Assembly: GCA_947623455.1 (NCBI GenBank)
Contig: OX392535.1
Location: forward strand, 38,092,688-38,156,687
DNA from: Mimachlamys varia
Lineage: Eukaryota > Mollusca > Bivalvia > Pectinida > Pectinidae
DNA length: 64,000 nucleotides
Reading direction: 5' to 3'
Both the position numbers and the translations under genes were made by a program. This document shows positions 25,411-34,885 of this stretch, piece after piece. Within the stretch, counting starts at the first letter, position 1. The number at the start of each line of letters is the position of its first letter. Under the pieces are notes generated by a model that was not told the DNA's origin, made no database searches, and saw nothing but the letters and a program-made list of their open reading frames with translations.

Positions 25411-25578
25411 CAGTAAAACTTTATCGAACTCATGGGGACCTGATCAACAATTCGAGGAATACATGGTATTCGAGTAATCCGGGGATGGTTGCATATGTAC
25501 TCGGTCGTGACCAAACAAACTGGTCGACATATGAGGGGTATTCAAGCTAAACGGGTTCGAGTAAGTGGGGTTTTACTG
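25411..25578. mobile_element. Pogo/Tigger-like MITE
   Basis: A 168 bp element with related ends. The left end is CAGTAAAACTTTATCGAAC. The right end, reverse-complemented, is CAGTAAAACCCCACTTACTC followed by GAACCC. The CAGTAAAAC...TCGAAC layout is what I recall for pogo-type Tc1/mariner terminal repeats. The interior has several TTCGAG words in both orientations. The expected TA target duplication is not clear. It carries no transposase. Confidence 0.6.
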
Positions 25579-25744
25579 TAAATGTCACCCTCATAATTGA
25601 TATGTGTGAAGAACAACCTTGGGAAAACGCGTTTATGGGATGAATGGTAAAAGAGCTTTTGAATTTGGTTTGTTTTGAATGTTTAACGCCCTATTAACAC
25701 CCCACTTAAGGCCAAAAATGAGGTTGTGTCAATGGAGACATTAG

Positions 25745-25850
25745 GAAGTTGTCGCCATCTTTGTCTCATTGAGAAATATTCTGTTTCTTTAAGTGATATG
25801 AAAATGGATTTTTTTGAGTATGCATTTTAGTATATTTACAGTCTACACTG
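25745..25850 (+). mobile_element. Dispersed repeat R1, copy 4, 5' half
   Basis: TGTCGCCATCTTTGTCTCAT, then GAGAAATATTCTGTTTCTTT and AAGTGATATGAAAATGG, matching the 5' end of R1. The match breaks off after the TATATTTACAGT word and resumes at about 26,270, so the copy is split by about 420 bp of foreign DNA. Confidence 0.75.
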
Positions 25851-26269
25851 ATATTCACTCGATAACCATTGTACTGCAAACTAGAGTTATTTTCCAATAA
25901 CTATACTTGAGAACGTGCAAAATTTCTATGACGTCCGCAACAATACATGTGGGCGGAACTATGCAAATTATCCCGTCCGAATCACAATTATATGACGTCA
26001 TCAACAATTGACATGGGCGGGGCTACCTACGGCTAATGCAAACTTCATGCTGTTACATTTATTGAACTGTTTTCACGTTTGTTAGTTTTAAAATGAAATA
26101 TTTGTCTGCAGATGGGGCTAAATTGAACAAAAAAGTTAAGAAACATTTACAGGAAAATACTATAAATATAAGGATTAACCTTTGTTCGCATTTACGTTAA
26201 ATTTACCGACTGCTCCATTGGATTTATGATCTAATAAACTTAACAAAATCAAAGGTGAATCCTTAAGTG
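25851..26269. mobile_element. ~420 bp insertion splitting R1 copy 4
   Basis: The segment lies between the two halves of one R1 copy and is therefore a younger insertion. It has TATGACGTCCGC and a perfect TGACGTCA at 25,993-26,000, two ACATGGGCGGGG-like words, and at its right end a small inverted repeat (TAAGGATTAACCTTTG at about 26,170 against CAAAGGTGAATCCTTA ending at about 26,264). The whole insert probably contains more than one element. No coding potential. Confidence 0.55.
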
Positions 26270-26525
26270 TTAACTTGTTGTGATTGACCATGATACTCGG
26301 TTCTCATTTTGAGAACTTGATGTTTTCTTGTATGTGACAAAGATTTACATGGCGGGTGTCGTCGATGAAGCAGAAGACGCTTACTCTTCCTGAACACCTG
26401 GTCTTATTCTCTGGTACTTTTACAAGGGTATCCATGTAAAGCTTTCCTTTGTTCCGATTTTGCCTTTGGTCAATCGATTTGAGCTTGGATTATGATTTTG
26501 TTAACGCTTTGGTATTCTCTTATTA
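26270..26525 (+). mobile_element. Dispersed repeat R1, copy 4, 3' half
   Basis: Resumes with GTTGTGATTGACCATGATAC and runs through the core ACATGGCGGGTGTCGTCGAT at about 26,348, then GAAGCAGAAGACGCTTACTC, to the 3' end TTTGGTATTCTCTTATT. The short frame that starts at the core ATG (Met-Ala-Gly-Val-Val-Asp-Glu-Ala-Glu-Asp...) is interrupted by a single stop (TCTTCCTGA instead of TCTTCCGGA). Apart from this the core is almost unchanged relative to other copies. Confidence 0.8.
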
Positions 26526-26539
26526 TGGAAAATATCGAA

Positions 26540-26640
26540 GCTTTAGTCGCCTCTTACGATCATTCAATGGGGGCAGCAGGTACGCCTTACCTGTATGGTA
26601 CAGCTGGTACTGTGTAGTGTTTAATATATTTTTTCAAGTA
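26540..26640 (+). repeat. Dispersed motif with GTCGCCTCTTACGA
   Basis: AGTCGCCTCTTACGATCATT and CAATGGGGGCAGCAGG match, in reverse orientation, the sequence at about 31,680-31,765 (CTGCTGCCCCCATTGCAGTA, then TTGTAAGAGGCGACTACT). It is a short, unassigned interspersed repeat. Both copies lie next to R1 copies. Confidence 0.55.
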
Positions 26641-26681
26641 AAGAATATTTCTCATTTGTACAAGAAGAGAAAGCAAAACAA

Positions 26682-26995
26682 TAGCCAGAGTTAATCTCAT
26701 ATGAGTAGTTGCAAGGTATATTATATACACATTTGTGAGTACACGATTTGAAATTATACAGAACTAGTTTGATTTTACTTCTAAATTCATAAATTAAAGG
26801 GGTTTTACGCACCTGATCCTTCTGCTTCTACATTAGTTTAGAAATTTTGCATTCTCACCTTTTGGCCCTTAGCATCACTGACGAGTCATAGGAGGACGAA
26901 ACAGCTGTATGATGCAGTTTAATTATTTTTTTCCGGCATACCGTATCTATAACTAAAAGATGCAGCATATATGGCTGTTACGTCATCTTTCATAT
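26682..26995 (-). repeat. Interspersed repeat R2, copy a (inverted partner)
   Basis: Reverse-complement match, over about 310 bp, to 29,130-29,440. Shared words include TTAATCTCAT, TACACGATTTGAAATTATAC, AATTAAAGGGGTTTTACGCA, TTTTGGCCC, GACGAAACAGCTGTATG and CGGCATACCGTATCTAT. Copies a and b face each other across about 2.1 kb. It is a non-coding interspersed repeat of unassigned class. Confidence 0.75.
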
Positions 26996-27397
26996 GATCA
27001 GGGGAAATTTTAGGGGAAAAAATATGTTTTATTCAAAAGATGAATAAATTAACCCATTGTATACATTGTATACATATGTATCACCATCAAATCATAATAC
27101 ATTACTTCTTGTTTTATTTGGAATACAATAACCGTAAATATATTTCAATACAATTTGTTTCTCTTTCTTATTTCTTCATACATTTGTAGGTCTCCACCTT
27201 GGTATCGACGAAGCTATGTTATAGCTTCATAACTCGAAGGATATAACCTCGTAACGGCGTGTAATGGGAAGTCTTACTGTTGGTCGGTATGGCAGAACAA
27301 CAATCTCGCTTTAAAACTTTTTATTATTTTGTCCGGCTACTTCGCTTTCCATATATATGTTTCAAGTTTCTTTTATTCTTCCTATTGTTTTAAGTTT

Positions 27398-27718
27398 TTG
27401 TCGATATCCAGGGGTTACGCTCATCTACGCTCTCTAAACCCATTGAATATGTCATGGCAAACCTGAAGGTTACGTGTGCGCTACTTTGTTGATGGGGCAA
27501 GACGACTGGTTCAACCCGTTTGATGTACGTAAAAACATTTGCATGGGCACACAACGGTAAAATAACAAGTTTTGAAGTTCGTTGAAGCTCCTTTATTGAC
27601 ATAAATCATGCTAGCAATTGGTCAGGGTTTTTTTAACTTGAGCGTGCCTTCAGTTTTGCCATGACAAATCCCAGAGGTGTAGAGAGCGAAGGTGAGCAGT
27701 ACCTCTGGATATCGAAGA
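27398..27718. mobile_element. Foldback/MITE with long terminal inverted repeats
   Basis: The left end reads TCGATATCCAGGGGTTACGC, TCATCTACGCTCTCTAAACC and GTCATGGCAAACCTGAAGG. The reverse complement of the right end reads TCGATATCCAGAGGTACTGC, TCACCTTCGCTCTCTACACC and GTCATGGCAAAACTGAAGG. The arms extend at least 80 bp. The ORF on - (27,390-27,602) is a by-product of one arm and the loop and has no recognised homology. Confidence 0.75.
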
Positions 27719-28263
27719 TATTTCGGTATACATGCTTTGTAGGTGAAGCAAAATACCGAGAATTTAACACTGAGACTCTTTCATACCTAAACCGCAAACT
27801 ACAAATTGTAACAATATCACAAACGTAACTGATTAGCTGTACTTTTAGATTTCACTCAAACTTCAATTTTATGTTATTTGATTATATAGACACAATGTTT
27901 GCATTTTATGACTTTAAGATGCCGCTAATGAGAGTATTGTATTGATCGCAAAAGCTGAAGTGTTGAAAACAATTCTGCTATATTCTGTTTTTGGGTTATC
28001 TGGTGCATCTTGATTAGATTATGTAATTACATACTGTACGCATGCTTGTCAGTAAAAACACAACACGCCATAAACCGGTTTAATGAGTTAATTAATAAGG
28101 CAATTGAACATTTCTGTGAATATTCTACTCTTCAGGCGTCAAAAAAATCCCTCTACACCGGTAACTTAGAAAATTTAGAAAAACAAGAAAATTACAAAAG
28201 ATGAGAATGTAATTAACCCACACCCACACTCCTCATTACACACACACTCTCTCTCTTTTTCTC

Positions 28264-28294
<31 letters not shown>

Positions 28295-28680
28295 ACCCAC
28301 ACACACATACGAGCTGGACTAATATAGACTGGATAATGTTAAAATGGATGTCCTTATTTCAATATCACTTTTGTGCGAGGTCGTTATATAGATGTATCTA
28401 TGTAGCTTAATACTGAGTTATTATTAATAAAATGTCATCAAAAGAAACTATAAATGATGACGAATACAAAAATTTTGTAGTAATTATTTTTGTCTCTTTA
28501 GAAACAAAATCCATAACAGCAGAAACAAAACTCTATAAGAACAAAATTCCTATCGAATACTATTCTAATAATATTATGGCCTGTCTCCAATTATATTAAG
28601 GCATAAAATTAACACCAAATATTACATCCCGGACCTATTCAGCAGTGCAAATTCTTTGCATAACAATGTCGATCTAAGCA
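27719..28680. other. Gene-free stretch with microsatellite
   Basis: AT-rich unique DNA containing the CT/CA microsatellite at 28,215-28,310. No gene recognised. Confidence 0.5.
28215..28310. repeat. Compound (CA)n/(C)n/(CT)n microsatellite
   Basis: CACACACTCTCTCTC, a run of 12 C, then (TC)n and (AC)n. Plain simple-sequence DNA. Confidence 0.95.
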
Positions 28681-28880
28681 TTACAGTTACAGTTGTGGTA
28701 ACGCACAACGCACCAAACATTGCGTGCGTTCATCGTGCATACATCGTGCACACACCGTCCACACATCGTTCGCCCATGGTGCACAAAACTTGATTGTTAT
28801 AATTAGTCGATAGATATTACGGGATGAAAAAAATACGGAACCTTTTTTTCGAAACACTAAGTAAATTCGCATCATATTTA
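28680..28880 (-). repeat. Interspersed repeat R3, copy a
   Basis: Reverse-complement match to about 62,330-62,570. Shared words (read on the other copy) are GAACGATGTGTACACGATGT, ATGCACGATGTACGCACGCA, CCGTAATATCTATCGAC and GATGCGAATC. The interior itself is a degenerate tandem of CGATGTGYRCACGATG-type words. Copy b carries about 70 bp extra in the middle. Confidence 0.7.
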
Positions 28881-29129
28881 TTGGTATTATGTTAATTTTA
28901 CAGTATACAGTAAACTATATTACAGGGAGCATAAGACAGTCAAGGACCAGGGAAAAGAACAGGTAAATAAAAATAACTGGCAATGTTTACTTGAATGAGA
29001 ACATGTTAGTTTGTGTTGAAAGTTGACAGTGTCTATTTGGTTTGTTTCAAAAAACTACAAAAAGTCCATTTCTAATTTTAAGATAAATTCTGAAAGAAAG
29101 ATCAGCTTATATAATATTATGTAGCTAAA

Positions 29130-29440
29130 AAGATGACGTAACACGCACATGTGCTGCACCTTTTAAATTTATTAATAGATACAGCATGCCGAAAAAATGA
29201 ATTAACCTACACCATACAGCTGTTTCGTCCTCCTAGGACTCTTTAGTGATGCTAGGGGCCAAAAGGTGGGGATCGAAAAATTCTAAACGAATGTAGAAGC
29301 AAAAGGAACAGGTGCGTAAAACCCCTTTAATTTATGAATTTAGAAGTAACACTAAACTAATTATGTATAATTTCAAATCGTGTACTACGAAAATGTGTAT
29401 ATTATGTACCGTGCCACTACTCTAATGAGATTAACTGTGA
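29130..29440 (+). repeat. Interspersed repeat R2, copy b
   Basis: Forward-oriented partner of 26,682-26,995. Starts AAGATGACGTAACACGCACA, continues with TGTTTCGTCCTCCTAGGACT, TTTAGTGATGCTAGGGGCCA and AATTTATGAATTTAGAAG, and ends near CTAATGAGATTAACTG. No ORF of note. Confidence 0.75.
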
Positions 29441-29507
29441 CTATGGAGGCTCCAGCAAACCTCGGGGACTAAAAATTCCACCAGCTGAGTCTGCCAACCC
29501 CTATCAT

Positions 29508-29640
29508 TAAAGATGACGCAATACACACATGTACTGCACCTTTTAAATTTAGAAATAGATACAGTATGCCGAAAAAATGAACTAAACTGCACCATACATT
29601 TAGTAATAGATACAGTAAGCCGAAAAAGGATCCACGAAAT
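29508..29640 (+). repeat. Interspersed repeat R2, copy c (5' fragment)
   Basis: Repeats the R2 start in the same orientation as copy b, 375 bp downstream: AAGATGACGCAATACACACA, TGTACTGCACCTTTTAAATT, ATACAGTATGCCGAAAAAAT, then a short internal re-duplication of TAGTAATAGATACAGTAAGC. A further small fragment in the opposite orientation is at about 31,178-31,240. Confidence 0.7.
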
Positions 29641-29731
29641 CCTCAACATTCCGATAAACAAGTATCTCCTCTTTCCATACAGATGTGCATCGATAGTATT
29701 TAAGGCGTTCTTGAGGATGATGACACCGTAT

Positions 29732-29958
29732 GTACTGTACAAGTTAACATTATCGCGAGTTGATATTATCGCTTAGTCAGCCTCTTAACTGTTCGCGATG
29801 TGGACATATTTTGCTGTTTTGTACTTTTATACTATTTGACACGGTAGAGTGTGAGTAGTGTGAAATATGTTCACTTGATGATATATATGTGCGGAGATTT
29901 ATTGCAAGCGAAATAAGCGAAAATTACCACTCCGCGAATAATTCCACTTTTACAGTAC
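29732..29958. mobile_element. MITE with GTACTGTA ends, 227 bp
   Basis: The left end is GTACTGTACAAGTTAACATT followed by ATCGCGAGTTGATATTATCG. The reverse complement of the right end is GTACTGTAAAAGTGGAATTA followed by TTCGCGGAGTGGTAATTTTC. The imperfect terminal inverted repeats are about 45 bp. The TACTGTAAA end with ATTCGCG words is a layout I recall from other invertebrate MITEs, but I cannot assign a superfamily with certainty. Confidence 0.7.
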
Positions 29959-30555
29959 TTCGCAACAGGAATCTTAATTGATTGGAGATATTGCTGCTCC
30001 GGAAACGAAGACCTGTTTGACATTTAGACACCCTGGGATTTAGAATATCTGTCAAAGGTCAGCTGAAAGGGACTTCTATCAATAAAAGGGAAATTAAACC
30101 ATTCGTATGTACGTTATACACTTTAATTACAATATCATTCTTCTGTATTTGTGTTCTGGGAGTATTAACGTAAAGACATTTACGTCAAATAGTTGACCAA
30201 TAAACGAGGCAGTAGGCGAATTTTACCAAACCTCCCTGTTTTAGTATTAGACGATCATATTTAAGGATAACCGTGATCTTTCGATCGGCGGTATGTTCTT
30301 TAGAGAGTACACCAAGGTGAATGAAATACTCAGATCAACATACACTTTATAAAACACATTTGTGTTAAATAATGTTAACAATCATCTTAAAAATGAAATA
30401 TAAAAACCCAAACATTCATGAGGCAACAACCAACATTTGGTTTCTGGATATAATCCATGAATTGTGTAAGCGATTCATGATCAGTTTGCCCAGAAAACCA
30501 ATGCTTTTATTTGGGAAAACTGCAGGTATTTTTTTTATATCATCTGATATCATCG

Positions 30556-30868
30556 AGAACTGATATCATCGAGAAATATTCTGTATCTTTGTGTGATATG
30601 AAGATGGACGTTTTTGAGTTTACTTGTTTGTGTGTTTACTTTTTCATTTTCATTTTGAGGATTGATGCTTACTTGGATGTGACCAAGATTTACATGGCGG
30701 GTGTCTTCGATGAAGCAGAAGACGCTTACTCTTCCGGAACACCTGGTCTTATTCTCTTGTGCTTTTACGAGAGTCTCCATGTAAATCTTTCCTTTGTTCC
30801 TATTTTGCCCCTAGTTTAATCGATTTTGAGCTTGGATTATGGTTTTGTTGGTATTCTCTGATTTTTTT
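30556..30868 (+). mobile_element. Dispersed repeat R1, copy 5 (core frame intact)
   Basis: Near full length: GAGAAATATTCTGTATCTTT, GATATGAAGATGGACG, GATGTGACCAAGATTTACAT, the core GGCGGGTGTCTTCGATGAAG, then CTTCCGGAACACCTGG and the 3' end TTTTGTTGGTATTCTC. From the core ATG at about 30,694 the frame stays open to TAA at about 30,818 (about 41 codons, starting MAGVFDEAEDAYSSGTPG). The frame is open further upstream too, but only this part is shared by other copies. No evidence that it is expressed. Confidence 0.8.
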
Positions 30869-31177
30869 TAATGCTGAGATTTTCAGTTGCAAGCATAAAT
30901 TAAAAAAAAGCAATTACTTTTGTCTGTTTATACACGAGGAAGCACAGCAGAAATTAAGAACAGTGTGTTTTGCGGAAACAATGATAACTTCTCGTTGGAT
31001 AAACGAGCATTACAATACACAACGAACAAAATATAGTTCTATTTTCAGAATTACATTGTAGTTTATAGCTTGTAGAAGTCGTATGGTTTTGTTATATGCG
31101 TTTAACGATTTACTTAAGCTTAACAATCTTGGTTGTTTAAAATAATTCATATCAGCAAACCAAAATAACAGTAAGCT

Positions 31178-31240
31178 ACTGTATCTATTGAATTAAATTA
31201 AAAGGTGCAGCACATGTGTGTGTTACGTCAACTTTAAGAA
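31178..31240 (-). repeat. Interspersed repeat R2, fragment d
   Basis: CTACTGTATCTATTGAATTA, then AAAGGTGCAGCACATGTGTG and TTACGTCAACTTTAAG match the terminal 60 bp of R2 in the orientation of copy a. Confidence 0.55.
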
Positions 31241-31312
31241 GCTGTATGTTCAGAAAGTAAACATACATTTTCTTTATAGAGTACTTAAGGGTTAAAAAGG
31301 AAGTTGATAAGA

Positions 31313-31455
31313 TTATGGCATAATATGAACAAAGAAATTATTTATAAGATCACCGCTTAAATATTTCAGGGAAGAAAAGCCATATCTTGCAAAAGAATAA
31401 ACGTCTTCTGCTTTATCGACTACACCTACCATGCGAATCTTGGTCACTAACAATA
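31313..31455 (-). mobile_element. Dispersed repeat R1, copy 6 (fragment)
   Basis: On + it reads CATAATATGAACAAAGAAAT, then after diverged DNA AAACGTCTTCTGCTTTATCG and ACTACACCTACCATGCGAAT, the reverse complement of the R1 core. The short frame from the core ATG is still recognisable (start MVGVVDKAEDVYSF) although the rest has diverged. Confidence 0.65.
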
Positions 31456-31659
31456 ACACCACGCCATCACAATAAAAACTGGAAATGATAGAAGCAACAA
31501 AAATAATGACGAAGCGACCTTCTTGTTTCATATCACAGCATACTATTTGCCAGTGGATCGGATCTATAGCAGCAACTATAAAAAAGACTTACAGCAAGAG
31601 TGGTCAATGACCAATATGGTTTGCAACCACAACAAAAGGAAATGTTTCTTTTCCTATCC

Positions 31660-31770
31660 GTCGTGATTTCTATCAAACCATTCTGCCCTGCAGATACGTA
31701 CGAATTGTAGCTGCTGCCCCCATTGCAGTATTGTAAGAGGCGACTACTCAAAATCCTTCAGATTCGTTTT
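31660..31770 (-). repeat. Dispersed motif with GTCGCCTCTTACGA, second copy
   Basis: Reverse-oriented match to about 26,540-26,600, with CTGCTGCCCCCATTGCAGTA and TAAGAGGCGACTACT. Again located a few hundred bases from an R1 copy. Confidence 0.5.
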
Positions 31771-31929
31771 TCTGAATTTGCTTTGCTATTTTCACTTGAA
31801 AATGTGCTTTCAAGTTAAAAAAAGTGTAACTGATTTTAACCCACACCCCACCCCACCCTGTAAAGAGCTTATTGTCCCCTTTAGTCGAACAAAGATAGTT
31901 TCCCCATAATCCTAGATTAATCCTTGATA

Positions 31930-33090
31930 GTTGACGTTAAGGATGTACACCTCTGAGAAGTAAAAATTTTCCTGTATCAAACTTTTTTTCTAATATACAT
32001 TTTTGGATAAGGGAGATCAAGGCATGCCAGAAAATGCAAAAATAATGATATGTCAGTGTGCTCGTTTTTATGTTATGATCGGTCAAAGATACCAATATGG
32101 CGTTAGAAGGGATTTTAAGTCAATTTTGTAGTTTCGACCGATTGCGGGACATTTTCATACAATATTTCCGAATTTGTAATTCGAAATGTATGAATGCTTG
32201 CAGAAATGACAAAATTATTGTTTTCTTTTAAGTTATGGAGGTAAAATTCTAACTTTCTAACTTTATATTTTTACTCAGGAAAGCAATTTGAGTTACCCCT
32301 ACCCCTTATATTTTAATGAGAAAATCCTCATTTTTTTGTAGATCTAACACTTAATAAAAAAAGTTCTATCAAACTTTTTTTAATATTTGAAAAGAAAATA
32401 GGTTTCTCTTTCTAAAACCGTCATAAAAACGGGGGGTTGGTGTGCTTAATGTTTTGTCCCTTTATTATTTGTGTTATTTTTCACAGTTTCGGCTTTAAAA
32501 AAACTGCTCCAGTTACACTAATTATATGAAAAAAATATAAAAATTGTATAATTATCCACTTTGTAGCATAACATTTCTATAAAAGTGAACATTATAAAGT
32601 TGTACAGCAAAAATAAGCTTGCCATAATTAAAAATGGCTAAACACTTTTAACGTTTTTAAGAGATCAATCTAGCATCAAAATGGTGAAATTTTGCCCATT
32701 CGGGAAGTGCATTAAATAGACAGAAATATGCAAATTCAAAATGGCCGCCAAATTGGTATTTTTTTTTAAAATTCATGTAAAAAAGTTCTACAAGCAACAG
32801 ACACTTATATTTTTGAAACAATTTTCAGATGCACATATGCTATTAAAACTGATCATACTTTCTTCAATATAACATAAAATCTTTAAATGAGACATAAACG
32901 AGACTTGAACGTGACTGAAATCTGGTAATCTCGTTTCGTAAGCTTCTGAGTATTACATTCACAGATGTTTTTCTGGCATATTATATTGTAATATGCTATG
33001 TTTATTGATTGTGTTTTCCCATGTAAGCATATATAATTTCATATGTCTGCAATACTCATCTTCCGTGGTAGTTAAGGATGCATCCTTCAA
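31930..33090. other. AT-rich gene-free stretch with similar end words
   Basis: The stretch starts with GTTAAGGATGTACACCTC (about 31,935) and ends near GTTAAGGATGCATCCTTCAA (about 33,072), whose core AAGGATGCATCCTT (33,074-33,087) is a perfect 14 bp palindrome. Inside are long T- and A-rich runs, and AAAATGGCCGCCAAATTGG near 32,738. It may be one old element, but I cannot show inverted termini. No coding potential. Confidence 0.35.
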
Positions 33091-34555
33091 CATGTTCTTT
33101 TTTCATTCCTCGTTCAGTAAAGTCTCATAATGAAATTTACCAGGAACTCAATAGATCTAAACAGAAATGATAGAATATTCCCTTAAGAGGTTCATATATG
33201 GACAAAAACAATGAGCGACCCCGACAAGATCTTTCATATTTGAAATTGAAATTAAATCACGCAGAACAAGTTTCCAAGTCAGTGCCCTACGTATTGTTAT
33301 ATATATCACTTGTGCCTTCAGGGGAGTAGCGGTACTGAACAAAACTTGTTGTTGAGGTTTTTTTTTTTCATTTTCTTCCACTATTACATTATCAGGATAA
33401 ATATTCATTTGCAATACCCAGTAGGTATAATCTACAATTTGCCTGTCTAACTTCTATACTCATTTGCTTGGCTTTATCAACACAACCTTCGTTGTCGGGA
33501 CTTCGCCTTTTTTCACAGCGTGTCTGGGAACATAAAAAGTAGGCTATGACCTGTCAATATATTTTGGAAGGAAAATGTTATTTTTCCCATCATTGTTTCC
33601 TTAGGATTTCGCTGGAAAATAATAGCGAGCCTTTGTGATATAAACATGAAACATCCACTAAAGGACCAAAATACAGTTCTTGTTGCCCGGTTACATTTAA
33701 TTATGATATATACGGTAGTACAAATCTAATGACATAGACTCAGAATGCAAATATGTGATTCACGTATTCCAGTTCCGTAAGAGTTACCGGTTATCTTTAA
33801 TGAATCAACATTTATCACATAACTGATCCGTTCATTCATGTCCTACGGCCATGCCATAAATATGGTGTTACACACGTGTAATAACATTATTGTGACGTCA
33901 TAAACAAATGACGTCTTTATTACGTCATATGATTGTCTCTGTAGTGAAAATCGCAGGGTCAAAGAAGACATTTGCCTTTCTTAAAGAAAATGAATTTAAG
34001 AGGTTTTTTTTGTATATTATCTCATGAATACAAGTTATGTGATCAATATTTTCTCAAACTTGTGCCAATGTAGTATGAAATTGTATTAAACTCGTGTACC
34101 GGGCTTTATTTAGTTTGTCATCAATAACAATGTGTGTTATAGGACTGTAACAACATTTGCTAAAACATTCATTGCTTAAATAACATACCAATGGACGTCG
34201 TCATACTTATGACTTCATAATTGAAGCTTGGAGACTGTCATGATCAACAAAAGACTGTTCTCTGTCTGGATTTACCCTGACGTTGAAACATGTTATGTCT
34301 AATAATGTATGTGTCCTTCTGCATCAATAGTGTGTTGATCAACAAAAGATCAAACATAAGTATCGGTTGTCTTATTGTTAACGTTCATTAGTGTGTAGTG
34401 TGCAGCAAACATTGACTTACCTACATACTATACTATTTAATATGGTACGCTATCGTGCATCAATAAATGTCTTAGATATAATATTGCTGATTCCATAGAA
34501 TGAACATTTGGGATGTATTGCATTAGCGATATAATTTTTCTAATAAACAAAAAAA
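33091..34555. other. Gene-free stretch
   Basis: Unique AT-rich DNA. At 33,880-33,930 there is a tight cluster of CRE-like words: ACACGTGTAATAAC, a perfect TGACGTCA at 33,893-33,900, ATGACGTC and TTACGTCAT. No gene recognised. Confidence 0.5.
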
Positions 34556-34557
34556 TT

Positions 34558-34885
34558 AAAACAGAATACCAAAGCGTCAACAAAACCATAATCCGAACTC
34601 AAACTCGATTAAACTAGAGGCAAAATAGGAACAAAAGAAAGATTTACATGGAGACTCTCGTAAAAGTACAAGATAATAAGACCAGGTGTTCCGGAGGAGT
34701 AAGCGTCTTCTGCTTCATCGACGACATCCAAGTAAACATCAAGTTCTCTTCTCTTCTACGAGAACCGAGTATCATTGTCAATCACAAAAGTAAGCACACT
34801 AATGAGCACACTCAAAAACGTCCATCTTCATATCACTTTAAGATACAAAATATTTTCCAATGAGACAAAGATGGCGACAATAAAA
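34558..34885 (-). mobile_element. Dispersed repeat R1, copy 7 (near full length)
   Basis: Reverse-oriented and about 328 bp. On + it starts ACAGAATACCAAAGCGTCAA, has GAAAGATTTACATGGAGACT, AAGACCAGGTGTTCCGGAGG, AGTAAGCGTCTTCTGCTTCA, TCGACGACATCC, GAGTATCATTGTCAATCACA and AAAACGTCCATCTTCATATC, and ends AGACAAAGATGGCGACAATA. The CATGGCGGG part next to the core is deleted. The left breakpoint of the local tandem duplication lies inside this copy, at about 34,784. Confidence 0.8.

Noticed and set aside
31930..33090. Single 1.16 kb transposon bounded by GTTAAGGATG words
   Set aside because: The end words are direct rather than inverted and no target duplication or internal coding was found.
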